Assembly (NCBI GenBank): GCA_034678405.1
Contig: JAXDBW010000067.1
Coordinates: forward strand, 1 to 13,665
Reading direction: 5' to 3'
Length of the DNA: 13,665 bases
Source of the DNA: JAXDBW01 sp034678405
GTDB taxonomy: Bacteria; Patescibacteriota; Patescibacteriia; UBA10025; JAHIVO01
Shown here: positions 6,941-13,665 of the stretch, piece after piece
How the letters are laid out: each line of letters starts with the position of its first letter
Numbering within the stretch: position 1 is the stretch's first letter
Notes under the pieces: model-generated
What the model was told of the DNA's origin: nothing
Seen by the model: only the letters and a program-made list of their open reading frames with translations
Databases searched by the model: none
Made by a program: the position numbers and the translations under genes

Positions 6941-8510
6941 CTTGTAGGACGTGATCGCCGATTGGTATGAGCTCATAACCCTCCCCAAGCGATGGCGGAG
7001 TAGCATTTTTGTATATTCTATCAATCACAAATACTGGTACATCATCTATGCTCATGGTACGAACACATTTGACACTCGCTGAACTGATAGCGGTATACTC
7101 ATCATTATCGGACCTGATAGTACTACGCGTTGCAAATAGGTCAGCTGCGTTTCCGAAAAAAAAGCATGGCTCAAGACCACGCGCAACTGACAATGGTAAT
7201 ATGGACCTGCCCCAGTTTCTCCATAAATTATAATACGCGCTTGCGGCTTTATATTCGTTTGGAGTATTAGTTAAAACCACGTATTGGGTAATATCCTCCT
7301 TCTCTAGATATGTATTAAGTTCGACAAGTCCTTCATATGTCTTTTCTTCTATTGCCAATGGAAATGAAGTAATATATGCCTGAGCTGCAGGAATTGGATT
7401 TATAACGATAAAAAGGAGAATCAGAGCGGCCATGGGAAATAGTATAGCTGAGCGGGGTTGTCGGTAAAGTATCTTCGTGAACAAATATATTCCGATAGCT
7501 ACGAGTAATGGTACTGGCAACAATAATACACTACGATTTATCGGAATACTTCCCCGAAACACTGAAAAGGCCAATAAGCCATAACTTGCGAGCAAATATG
7601 CGCTCAAAATGAAACTACGCTCAGAGCGTCTCACTGACCATATGATACTAACTATCATAATAGCTCCGAGCAAAACAAAAAGGAGAGTTAAGTTGTCGCT
7701 TATACCAGATTTTGCATATCGCAAAAACTCACTCATATTACTATTGGTCACATACGGTATAGCGGCGTTGCCAGACTCAGTTGCACGAGTCGTGTAACTT
7801 CGTATAAGTTTAGCTACACTGTCTTGCCACTGAATAAAACCAATCACAATAGTGGCGATAGTCACCGCCATTGACCGCATGTGTGTGAGTACCGCCGTAA
7901 TAATGCTTTTTGATAGTATCATTGCACCGATATAATAGACACTGAGCACAATAAGCAGAAAAATAAAAGTCTCAAAGTGTATGAGTGCGACAGCGCTAGA
8001 TAATAAAAAAAATGGGATAGTGAAACGCCAACCCCTATCTGCAAATCGTAAACTAAAAAGTGAAAATAGCGTAAGCCCCAGCGCAAGCGCGTTGTCGTAT
8101 GTAGATAAACTTAAAACGAAGTAGCTCTGATACCAAAAGGTAAAGATAAATACTAACCCAAACACTACCTGCCTTTCCTTAAAGAAGCTAGCTGTCAAAA
8201 CGGCCGTACCCGCTGCCAATAAGAAGGATAAGAAAATTGGATATATGCGATACAAATTTATTAGACTAATACCGGTAAGGCTATGTGCAACAGACATAAT
8301 GGAAACGCTGCCAAACCGGACACCGAGGTCACCTGATTCAAGAAAAATTCGTGAATGTGAAATGTAGTAAGGAGCATCCCAACCTGTCGGGAACGGAGGC
8401 ATTTGAGAAAAGAGCATAATCGCACCAATCAGTTGAACGATGACAAGCAACCCTACCAGTAGCATGCCTTTATCAATTTTAGGTAACCTTTGCATTATTT
8501 TCAATTTCAT
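6924..8510 (-). CDS. Multi-pass membrane protein, probable GT-C-type glycosyltransferase
   Basis: This is a 528-residue integral membrane protein with about ten or more hydrophobic helices across residues 15-380 and a soluble C-terminal domain of roughly 150 residues. After the first helix comes a loop reading MPPFPTGWDAPYYISHSR, with Asp45. An acidic residue in the first extracytoplasmic loop is the hallmark of GT-C transferases (GT39/GT83 and relatives), which take sugar from a polyprenyl phosphate and act on the outer face. No family-specific signature lets me name it further. The gene starts in a 4-nt ATGA overlap with the upstream GT2 gene and closes the leftward run. A DPM-like synthase two genes further upstream would supply the polyprenyl-linked donor it would need. 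Its stop codon lies within the end of the convergent GT2 gene. Alternatives are a Wzy-like polymerase or an O-antigen-ligase-like protein, and I cannot exclude them. Confidence 0.6.
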   Translation of the reverse strand: MKLKIMQRLPKIDKGMLLVGLLVIVQLIGAIMLFSQMPPFPTGWDAPYYISHSRIFLESGDLGVRFGSVSIMSVAHSLTGISLINLYRIYPIFLSFLLAAGTAVLTASFFKERQVVFGLVFIFTFWYQSYFVLSLSTYDNALALGLTLFSLFSLRFADRGWRFTIPFFLLSSAVALIHFETFIFLLIVLSVYYIGAMILSKSIITAVLTHMRSMAVTIATIVIGFIQWQDSVAKLIRSYTTRATESGNAAIPYVTNSNMSEFLRYAKSGISDNLTLLFVLLGAIMIVSIIWSVRRSERSFILSAYLLASYGLLAFSVFRGSIPINRSVLLLPVPLLVAIGIYLFTKILYRQPRSAILFPMAALILLFIVINPIPAAQAYITSFPLAIEEKTYEGLVELNTYLEKEDITQYVVLTNTPNEYKAASAYYNLWRNWGRSILPLSVARGLEPCFFFGNAADLFATRSTIRSDNDEYTAISSASVKCVRTMSIDDVPVFVIDRIYKNATPPSLGEGYELIPIGDHVLQVIPAA

Positions 8511-9700
8511 ACTCTCGAGGTAGAAATTTTATCCCAAACAGTATAATCTTTTTTTAATAAATAATCACGCCACCCTAAAATAATACTCCATTGTATAAGG
8601 AAAAAAAAGTAACAGGTTTGGGATATTCGCCATGATTTGAGCACTAATTTATGTAGTGCCGCAAACAAATAAATAATAACCTGCAGTATTAAGACTATAC
8701 TAATTAAAACATTCGGCTCTGCAGCAGTCAGCCCTGCTGAAGTCACCAATAAAAAGAGAAGCAACAGTGGTGCAAATAACGGTAACACTTTATGAGATGG
8801 GTAAATAAACCAGAAATAGCTCATCGGACGGTGACCGCCCGCTGGCAACCGATGGAATACATTCACAAGCGTTTGAGTTATAATACGGACTTTTTGCTTT
8901 AATAAGTCTTGTGGATTACTAGGGGCGCGCTCCCAGACACTTGCATCGGAAACATAAGCAATGCGTTTCCCTGACCTTATTATATAGAGACTCATTGAAA
9001 AATCGTCAGCGCTTCCAGGGATGTACCATGCATTAAGTGGCACTGAACGAAATATACTTGCTCGAAAAGCAGCGAACTCACCACTCATGCCAATCACGGA
9101 GTGAATTCTTGATTCCCGTCCCCGCAACCATTGTTCAACTCTCCAGTATAGTCCTCCCCCAAAGGAAACACCTCCCTGGTCTCCCGCGCGCTGATGCATG
9201 GCAGCGGTGACTCCGCCAATTTCTGGATTATTGAAGTAGCGCATAGTCTGTTGCAAAACATCTGGTGCAAAGAAAGCATTGGCATCAGTTGCTACAATAA
9301 CCTCATGACGTGCATGTGCTATTCCAAACTGAATAGCCGATGCTTTACCTTCACGGCGTTTTTGTGAAATATACTTCACCCCACGATCTGTATACTGAGA
9401 AACTACCACCGACGTGCCATCATTTGATGCGCTATCAACCACTAAGACCTCGAGCAATTCCGGAGGATACGTAAGCGAGAGGGTGTTTTCGATTTTTTTT
9501 GCAATTACTGCAGCTTCATTATATGCCAGAATCATTATACTGACACGTGGCAACGCTGCCCCAACCTCCCGGGGCGTACGTCGTAGAGATTTGAATGTAA
9601 TTAACAAAAGGAGGGCTGGATATCCAATGAACTGCCAGATCAGCAATATTAACGAAAGCCAGAAAACCCAATTTACGAAGTGCACCGCTGTTATGCTCAT
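8507..9700 (-). CDS. Membrane-anchored family 2 glycosyltransferase
   Basis: This 397-residue processive-type GT2 resembles the poly-N-acetylglucosamine or hyaluronan synthase group in layout. One N-terminal helix (residues 9-36) is followed by a cytoplasmic GT-A domain and then about three C-terminal helices (from about 301). In the catalytic domain I see SIMILAYNEAAVI at 54-66, VVDSASNDGT with Asp89, ATDANAFF with Asp139 (the second Asp of DxD is Asn, a common variant), GSADDF with Asp232-Asp233 as the acceptor-side acidic motif, and KQKVRIITQ at 268-276 in the place of the QxxRW box. The Trp is absent, so true polymerising activity is uncertain. The start is preceded by a GGGAA motif with 5-nt spacing, inside the DUF2304 gene, and is an ATGA overlap with that gene's stop. 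The 3' end also overlaps the next gene by ATGA. It likely adds a sugar to a membrane-bound acceptor; donor unknown. Confidence 0.88.
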   Translation of the reverse strand: MSITAVHFVNWVFWLSLILLIWQFIGYPALLLLITFKSLRRTPREVGAALPRVSIMILAYNEAAVIAKKIENTLSLTYPPELLEVLVVDSASNDGTSVVVSQYTDRGVKYISQKRREGKASAIQFGIAHARHEVIVATDANAFFAPDVLQQTMRYFNNPEIGGVTAAMHQRAGDQGGVSFGGGLYWRVEQWLRGRESRIHSVIGMSGEFAAFRASIFRSVPLNAWYIPGSADDFSMSLYIIRSGKRIAYVSDASVWERAPSNPQDLLKQKVRIITQTLVNVFHRLPAGGHRPMSYFWFIYPSHKVLPLFAPLLLLFLLVTSAGLTAAEPNVLISIVLILQVIIYLFAALHKLVLKSWRISQTCYFFFLIQWSIILGWRDYLLKKDYTVWDKISTSRV

Positions 9701-10065
9701 TTACGTTCCCGCTCAGACTGCTCGATATGATGGCCTTTTGCATCCTCGTGACCGTTGAGCGCGAGACGTCGGACAAGACTGGTAATCTCTCGTTCAATAA
9801 ATTCAAGCTTTACATATATTCGAAATACCCCATAAAATAGAGCAATAATCGAAATATATACGAGCACATCTACACCACGTCCCACGCCAACGCTCTCGGC
9901 AATAATATCACTAAACTTTGGCCACCAGGCAAAAAAAACTATACCCGCCCATATGACACTCCAAATAAGTAGCGCGGCTAATTTTACCGAACCGTCACGG
10001 AAGCGCAAATATGCTCGTGAGACAGCAAAAAAAGCGAATAGAGATATAAGTATTTTTATTATCAT
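9697..10065 (-). CDS. DUF2304 family small membrane protein
   Basis: This is a 122-residue protein with three hydrophobic helices (about 2-18, 28-47 and 66-84) and a charged C-terminal tail rich in Glu, Arg and Lys. The segment GRGVDVLVYISIIALFYG followed by a KLEFIEREITSLVRRLAL amphipathic stretch fits the DUF2304 family as I know it, whose members commonly sit beside DPM-like family 2 transferases. No function is established for the domain. Here the partner is exactly such a transferase directly upstream, and that enzyme lacks the C-terminal membrane helices some DPM synthases have. A role as membrane anchor or partner is therefore a reasonable inference, by analogy with the eukaryotic DPM2/DPM3 subunits; no homology is implied. 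A GGGAG motif lies 9 nt before the start. Both ends are ATGA overlaps with neighbouring genes, so the three proteins are likely made in coupled amounts. Confidence 0.82.
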   Translation of the reverse strand: MIIKILISLFAFFAVSRAYLRFRDGSVKLAALLIWSVIWAGIVFFAWWPKFSDIIAESVGVGRGVDVLVYISIIALFYGVFRIYVKLEFIEREITSLVRRLALNGHEDAKGHHIEQSERERK

Positions 10066-10736
10066 TTCATAAGTCTCCCGAGAATATATTTAAATAATAC
10101 TTTCCCAAAGGCAAGCGAACTTTGCCCCTTTCCTTTCGAATACTCAGTATAGGTTATGGTAACGGGCACTTCCACATAACGAAGCTGATGACGATTTATT
10201 TCATCGAGAATCTCTGAAGCATGCGCCATACGATCCTGACGAATACGAATTTTGTGCGCAGCCTCGCGACTGAATGCCCGTAATCCATTATGAGTATCAC
10301 TGACCCGCAAACCGGATGCAAAGCGAGTAAAGAAGACGGCGGCTTTCAGCATTATTTTCCTGAAAGTCGGGATATTCAGAGCGGAATTACCTAAAAATCG
10401 TGATCCCAGCGCGACGTCAAATTTTCCTCTTTCAAGAGGTTCAAGTAGCTTGACTATATCATTACTACTATGTTGGCCGTCTGCATCATATGTAACGATT
10501 AGGTCGGCACCAGAATCAAGCGCGAACTGAATCCCCGTCTTGAGTGATGCTCCTTGCCCGCGATTTATGAAATGTGTTACCACATGCGCGCCCGCCTCTC
10601 GTGCCACGTCTGCAGTACCATCATCAGATCCGTCGTCGACAACAACAACATGGTCATATCGCTGACGGACATCGCGTACAACTCGCCCAATGGATTGAGC
10701 TTCATTCAGCGCTGGAATAATGACAAACACATTCAT
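10062..10736 (-). CDS. DPM-like GT2 (polyprenyl-phosphate sugar synthase-like)
   Basis: This 224-residue GT2 is of the dolichyl-phosphate mannose/glucose synthase-like type. The motifs are VFVIIPALNEAQSIG at 3-17, VVVDDGSDDGT with Asp34-Asp35, the metal-binding YDADGQH at 83-89, GSRFLG at 111-116, and DTHNGLRAFSREA at 147-159. The last third reads YVEVPVTITYTEYSKGKGQ, as in the family. DPM-like enzymes join a sugar from GDP- or UDP-sugar to a polyprenyl phosphate on the cytoplasmic face, giving a donor for outer-face GT-C transferases. The protein ends after the GT-A domain with only a short tail (LFKYILGRLMK) and lacks the extra transmembrane helices of fused GtrB- or ArnC-type enzymes. It is sandwiched by ATGA overlaps with the nucleotide-sugar dehydrogenase gene upstream and the DUF2304 gene downstream. 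Lipid substrate and sugar are not readable from sequence. Confidence 0.9.
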   Translation of the reverse strand: MNVFVIIPALNEAQSIGRVVRDVRQRYDHVVVVDDGSDDGTADVAREAGAHVVTHFINRGQGASLKTGIQFALDSGADLIVTYDADGQHSSNDIVKLLEPLERGKFDVALGSRFLGNSALNIPTFRKIMLKAAVFFTRFASGLRVSDTHNGLRAFSREAAHKIRIRQDRMAHASEILDEINRHQLRYVEVPVTITYTEYSKGKGQSSLAFGKVLFKYILGRLMK

Positions 10737-12067
10737 CGACCAATACCACGATAAATAATCTTGGCACCTTGAATGCGTTGTTTATCCAGACAGTTTTTAC
10801 CGTCAACTACTACTTTTACCCCATTTTTCTTCAGCATACTGGGCGTGAGAGAAACAAACTCCCGATGGTTAGTGGCGATCACTACTGCATCTACTCGCTT
10901 CAATAGTGCCTCAAGGGTGGGCACATCTGATTGCTGGGGGAAATAGGGATCAAATACGATAACCTCTGCGCCTTCTTTCTTTAGTAGTTTCAAAATATCG
11001 AGCGCTGGACTCTCACGCAGGTCATCAATATTTGCTTTATATGATAAACCGAGTAAACCAACCTTAGTTCCTTTTAGTGGTTTCTTAATCTCATTCAACC
11101 CCTTCATCAATTGCCCAACGGTATAAGCAGGCATGCTGTTGTTTATTTCACGGGCAAGCTTGAGAAAACGATGATCGAAACCAGCTACCCGTGCGCGCTC
11201 AATGAGGTAATACGGGTCAACGGGAATACAGTGACCGCCCACGCCACATGATGGGTAATGTGCCATAAAGGCAAATGGTTTTGTTTTCGCTCCATCAATT
11301 ACATCAACCAGATCAATGCCTAGTACTTCAAACGATTTAGCCAACTCATTAACAAATGCAATATTAATATCGCGAAATGAATTCTCAATAATTTTGGTCG
11401 CCTCGGCAGCTTTTATCGATTTCATTGGCCGGATTTCAGCAGAAATAATGCGCCGATAGAACTTCAGTGCTAATTGTAGCCCTCGCTTGCTCAGTGCGCC
11501 AACACACCGAGGAATATTCCTAACGTTCCACTGGGGGTCGCCGGGATTGATGCGCTCGGGAGCGTGGGCTAAATAAAAATCTTTTCCCGCCTCAAGGCCA
11601 GATCCTTTTTCGAGGATAGGTCTGATGACTTCTTCGCACACACCAGGATTGACAGTAGATTCCATAATAACGAGCTGGCCTTTTTTGAGATATTTGGCAA
11701 TCTTCTTACTAGCATCGCGAACGGGTGTCAAGTCGGGATTATGACGTTCGTCAATCGGCGTGGGGACACAGATGACTATGATGTCTGATTTCGGAATCGA
11801 GTCATAACTTGTCGTGGCGGTAAATGATTTTTTGGCTACCCAGCCATCTAAATCTTCGTCCCCTTTGATAGGTGAAATCCCCTTATTAATATTGTTAACT
11901 TTTTTCCGGTCTTTTGAGATACCAAAAGTCTGATAGCCCTTTTCGCCACAGAGACAAGCGAGCGGTAGACCAACATATCCAATGCCAACGATAGTAACAA
12001 TTTCTTTCTTGCGACGCGTTGACTGGATGTTTTTACCTTTTCTTTTTTTAATTGGCATAGTGTTCAT
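10733..12067 (-). CDS. UDP-N-acetylhexosamine/UDP-sugar 6-dehydrogenase (WecC/WbpA type)
   Basis: This 444-residue nucleotide-sugar dehydrogenase oxidises C6 of a UDP-sugar to the uronic acid with two NAD+. The NAD-binding opening is VTIVGIGYVGLPLACL with glycines 28, 30 and 33; VPTPID is at 101-106; ESTVNPG at 136-142; the central helix EATKIIENSFRDINIAFVNE at 222-241 carries Lys225; and VGGHCIPVDPY has the catalytic Cys280. The ENSFRDINIAF pattern is closer to the WecC/WbpA group (UDP-ManNAc or UDP-GlcNAc as substrate) than to UDP-glucose dehydrogenase. The first 22 residues are unusually basic (9 Lys/Arg) and precede the usual family start, so they are an extension. An ATG 9 nt further in (12058) is an equally possible start. 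The gene overlaps the preceding epimerase by 20 nt and the following DPM-like gene by ATGA. It supplies a uronic-acid sugar for the locus. Confidence 0.93.
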   Translation of the reverse strand: MNTMPIKKRKGKNIQSTRRKKEIVTIVGIGYVGLPLACLCGEKGYQTFGISKDRKKVNNINKGISPIKGDEDLDGWVAKKSFTATTSYDSIPKSDIIVICVPTPIDERHNPDLTPVRDASKKIAKYLKKGQLVIMESTVNPGVCEEVIRPILEKGSGLEAGKDFYLAHAPERINPGDPQWNVRNIPRCVGALSKRGLQLALKFYRRIISAEIRPMKSIKAAEATKIIENSFRDINIAFVNELAKSFEVLGIDLVDVIDGAKTKPFAFMAHYPSCGVGGHCIPVDPYYLIERARVAGFDHRFLKLAREINNSMPAYTVGQLMKGLNEIKKPLKGTKVGLLGLSYKANIDDLRESPALDILKLLKKEGAEVIVFDPYFPQQSDVPTLEALLKRVDAVVIATNHREFVSLTPSMLKKNGVKVVVDGKNCLDKQRIQGAKIIYRGIGR

Positions 12068-12956
12068 TAAACCACTTATACGTATCAGCTAACCCTTGAC
12101 TCAAGTCTGTCGTAGCGTGCCACGAGAGTACCCGACGGGCGCGTCTCGGGTTGAGCGCGCTTCGATATTGTTCAGCGACGTGTCCATGCCCAGGATCATA
12201 CTCTGTGTGACTTATTGACTGGAGAAGAGCATGCACTTTTCTGACGCTCGTTTCCCGTCCGGTGCTTATATTTAAAACCTCACTCGAAGCTTTGTGGAGG
12301 GATTTGATAGATGCGGTAACCACATCCCCGACATATACGTAATCACGAGTCTGATTCCCTGTGTTATTGATGCGACAGGCTTGGTGACGGGCCATGTGGG
12401 TGGCAAAGATTGCCACTACTCCCCCCTCGCCATACGCATCCTGTCGTGGTCCATATACATTTGAGAGGCGGAGGATGGTATATGGAGTGCCGCTATGAGT
12501 AATGTATAGCTCGCTCGCGTATTTACCAATGCCATAGGGAGTAACTGGCTGTGGTGGTTCCGACTCTGTGTTTGGCGGCTGTGCATCGGGACTGTAGACT
12601 GCAGCCGTCGAATAAAACACTATTTTTTTGACTCTATGCCGACGTGCTAGTTCGAGTAAACGAACCGTACCAAGCACATTGACGTCGGCATCGTGCAGGG
12701 GCTGCTTTTTAGATACTTGTAAGTTCTTTTGGGCGGCGAGATGATATATATACTCAATCCGATGTTTACGGAAAACATCTGCAACCTGAGCAGTCGTGAT
12801 GTCCCGTTTATAAAACAGTGCTCGTGAGGAAACATACTCTTTCTTTCCTACACTCAGGTTATCAGCGACCACAACCCGATGCTTGCGCTTGACAAGCGCT
12901 TCTACGAGATGTGAACCAATGAAACCAGCACCACCCGTCACTAAAACAGTGCTCAT
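12048..12956 (-). CDS. NAD-dependent epimerase/dehydratase (extended SDR)
   Basis: This 302-residue extended short-chain dehydrogenase/reductase acts on a nucleotide sugar, most like UDP-glucose/UDP-GlcNAc 4-epimerases. Visible elements are the NAD-binding TGGAGFIGSHLVEAL at 7-21, ADNLSVGKK at 31-39, HLAAQKNLQVS at 72-82, the catalytic Ser-Thr STAAVYS at 116-122, YGIGK with Tyr141 and Lys145, RLSNVYGPRQDAYGEGG at 163-179, and RDYVYVGDV at 204-212. All catalytic residues (Thr117, Tyr141, Lys145) are present, unlike in the SDR upstream. It starts 3 nt after the stop of that SDR. GAGTAGGCT before the ATG gives only a weak Shine-Dalgarno match. Its last 20 nt overlap the dehydrogenase gene. Pairing with a C6 dehydrogenase suggests the two enzymes convert a common UDP-sugar into a uronic acid and its epimer. 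A dehydratase or a 2-epimerase activity is not excluded. Confidence 0.88.
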   Translation of the reverse strand: MSTVLVTGGAGFIGSHLVEALVKRKHRVVVADNLSVGKKEYVSSRALFYKRDITTAQVADVFRKHRIEYIYHLAAQKNLQVSKKQPLHDADVNVLGTVRLLELARRHRVKKIVFYSTAAVYSPDAQPPNTESEPPQPVTPYGIGKYASELYITHSGTPYTILRLSNVYGPRQDAYGEGGVVAIFATHMARHQACRINNTGNQTRDYVYVGDVVTASIKSLHKASSEVLNISTGRETSVRKVHALLQSISHTEYDPGHGHVAEQYRSALNPRRARRVLSWHATTDLSQGLADTYKWFNEHYAN

Positions 12957-12959
12957 AGC

Positions 12960-13665
12960 CTACTCTTGTTCCTCGTCATACTTGCTTAGTTGTGGCTGCA
13001 AAATGTTCTGGTTTGCTTTCACATATTCGATAGTTTGCAATAGCCCTTCATTTAATGAAACAAGTGGGTACCAGCCTAGCTTTTCTTTCGCCTTAGAGAT
13101 ATCAGGCAAACCAAGTGGCGACATGAATAATAATGACGATCGATACTGTACCGGTGACTGTGAATTCGTCATGGACTTTATAGTATTGGCAATATCTACC
13201 ATTTTTAACTCTTCGTAATGGCCGAGATTGATGGGGTCGGTTTCGTGAGATGCCATCAGCTTGACGAGTGCTTCGACGATATCTGAAATGTAGCACAGCG
13301 ACGTGGAAAACGTCTCGTCTCCGTAAATCACCAGTGGTTTATTATTGAGTGCCTGCAGGACAAAATCCGCCACCATGTGCCCGTCAAACAACGCGAGGCG
13401 AGGGCCATACGTCCGAAATATTCGAGCAATCTTTGTATCTAAATTGTAAACATCTCGATAGGTAATCGTGGCGCTTTCGGCAAATCGCTTCCCCTCATCA
13501 AAACACGCTCGCGGACTCGTCTGATCAACATACCCAGCATACTCTTCGTTATAGAGTGGCGCATTTGCAAAACGAGGTCCATAGACCACCGCCGAGGAGG
13601 CCAGTAAAAACTTTGCCTGGTACTGTCTAGCTAGTTCGAGTGCATTGATGACGCCCTGGCTATTT
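12960..13665 (-). CDS. UDP-glucuronate decarboxylase-like SDR, Phe for catalytic Tyr (5' partial)
   Basis: The frame stays open from the stop at 12960 to the right edge. The upstream codons read VINALELARQYQAKFLLASS before VVYGPRF, the expected family sequence, so the GTG at 13589 is internal and the N-terminal NAD-binding domain is outside the window. The visible part matches the UDP-glucuronic-acid decarboxylase (UXS)/dTDP-glucose dehydratase-like SDRs: ASSAVVYG, SPRACFDEGKRFAES, ARIFRTYGPRL, VIYGDETFSTSLCYISDIVEALV, and GLPDISKAKEKLGWYPL. In this family the active site reads PR-x-CYDEGKR, with Tyr and Lys as catalytic pair. Here the Tyr is Phe (codon TTT, complement of 13500-13502) while the Lys and surrounding residues are intact. 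Loss of the Tyr hydroxyl normally cripples SDR chemistry, so the enzyme may be altered or inactive. It is the most upstream gene visible in the leftward run. Confidence 0.82.
   Translation of the reverse strand, partial: NSQGVINALELARQYQAKFLLASSAVVYGPRFANAPLYNEEYAGYVDQTSPRACFDEGKRFAESATITYRDVYNLDTKIARIFRTYGPRLALFDGHMVADFVLQALNNKPLVIYGDETFSTSLCYISDIVEALVKLMASHETDPINLGHYEELKMVDIANTIKSMTNSQSPVQYRSSLLFMSPLGLPDISKAKEKLGWYPLVSLNEGLLQTIEYVKANQNILQPQLSKYDEEQE

Noticed and set aside
7009..7797. Short rightward open frames inside the GT-C-like gene
   Set aside because: They run antisense to a long, hydrophobic, well-structured coding frame and show no recognisable motifs.
9493..9500. Eight-T run (A-run on the coding strand) inside the membrane GT2 gene, as a possible phase-variation tract
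   Set aside because: The frame is intact, the run is short, and similar A/T runs occur in several genes here; nothing singles it out.
13587..13589. GTG as the start of the rightmost gene
   Set aside because: Codons upstream match the SDR family up to the right edge, so this Val is internal (before VYGPRF).
1..13665. tRNA, rRNA, CRISPR, insertion sequence, toxin-antitoxin or phage defence genes
   Set aside because: I looked for these on both strands and saw none; the space is filled by the thirteen glycan genes.

Overview
The window is almost solid coding sequence: thirteen genes with junctions that touch or overlap, and no intergenic stretch longer than about 5 bases. All of it looks like a cell-surface glycan (capsule, exopolysaccharide or S-layer glycan) assembly locus. 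TGA and TAG are both used as normal stops, so the standard bacterial code applies. Tight packing, AT-leaning composition, small membrane proteins of the DUF2304 type and divergent glycosyltransferases suggest a genome-reduced bacterium such as a Patescibacteria/CPR lineage. That placement is an inference; no phylogenetic marker gene is present.

The left half (bases 1-6940, + strand) is one run of six genes: a GT-B-like surface carbohydrate transferase cut by the left edge, a Wzx-type flippase, a capsule-type GT-B transferase, an SGNH/GDSL hydrolase-like protein, a GT4 glycosyltransferase and a GT2 rhamnosyltransferase-like protein. Neighbours overlap by 11, 8, 38 and about 8 nt, with one 5-nt gap. 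The run reads as a lipid-linked oligosaccharide unit built on the cytoplasmic face, modified, and exported by the flippase.

The right half (6924-13665, - strand) is a convergent run of seven genes, read from the right edge inward: an SDR of the UDP-glucuronate-decarboxylase type (cut by the right edge, with Phe in place of the catalytic Tyr), a second SDR epimerase, a WecC/WbpA-type nucleotide-sugar dehydrogenase, a dolichyl-phosphate-mannose-synthase-like GT2, a three-helix DUF2304 protein, a membrane GT2, and a large multi-pass protein that looks like a GT-C transferase. Four successive junctions are the same 4-nt ATGA stop/start overlap. This suggests a set that makes nucleotide sugars, loads one onto a polyprenyl phosphate, and uses it on the outer face of the membrane.

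The two runs meet tail to tail and their last codons overlap by 17 bp, with no space for a normal terminator. No initiating phosphoglycosyltransferase and no recognisable Wzy polymerase lie in the window; they may be outside it. I saw no RNA genes, mobile elements, CRISPR arrays, phage genes or long repeats. Gene identities come from reading motifs by eye, without database searches.
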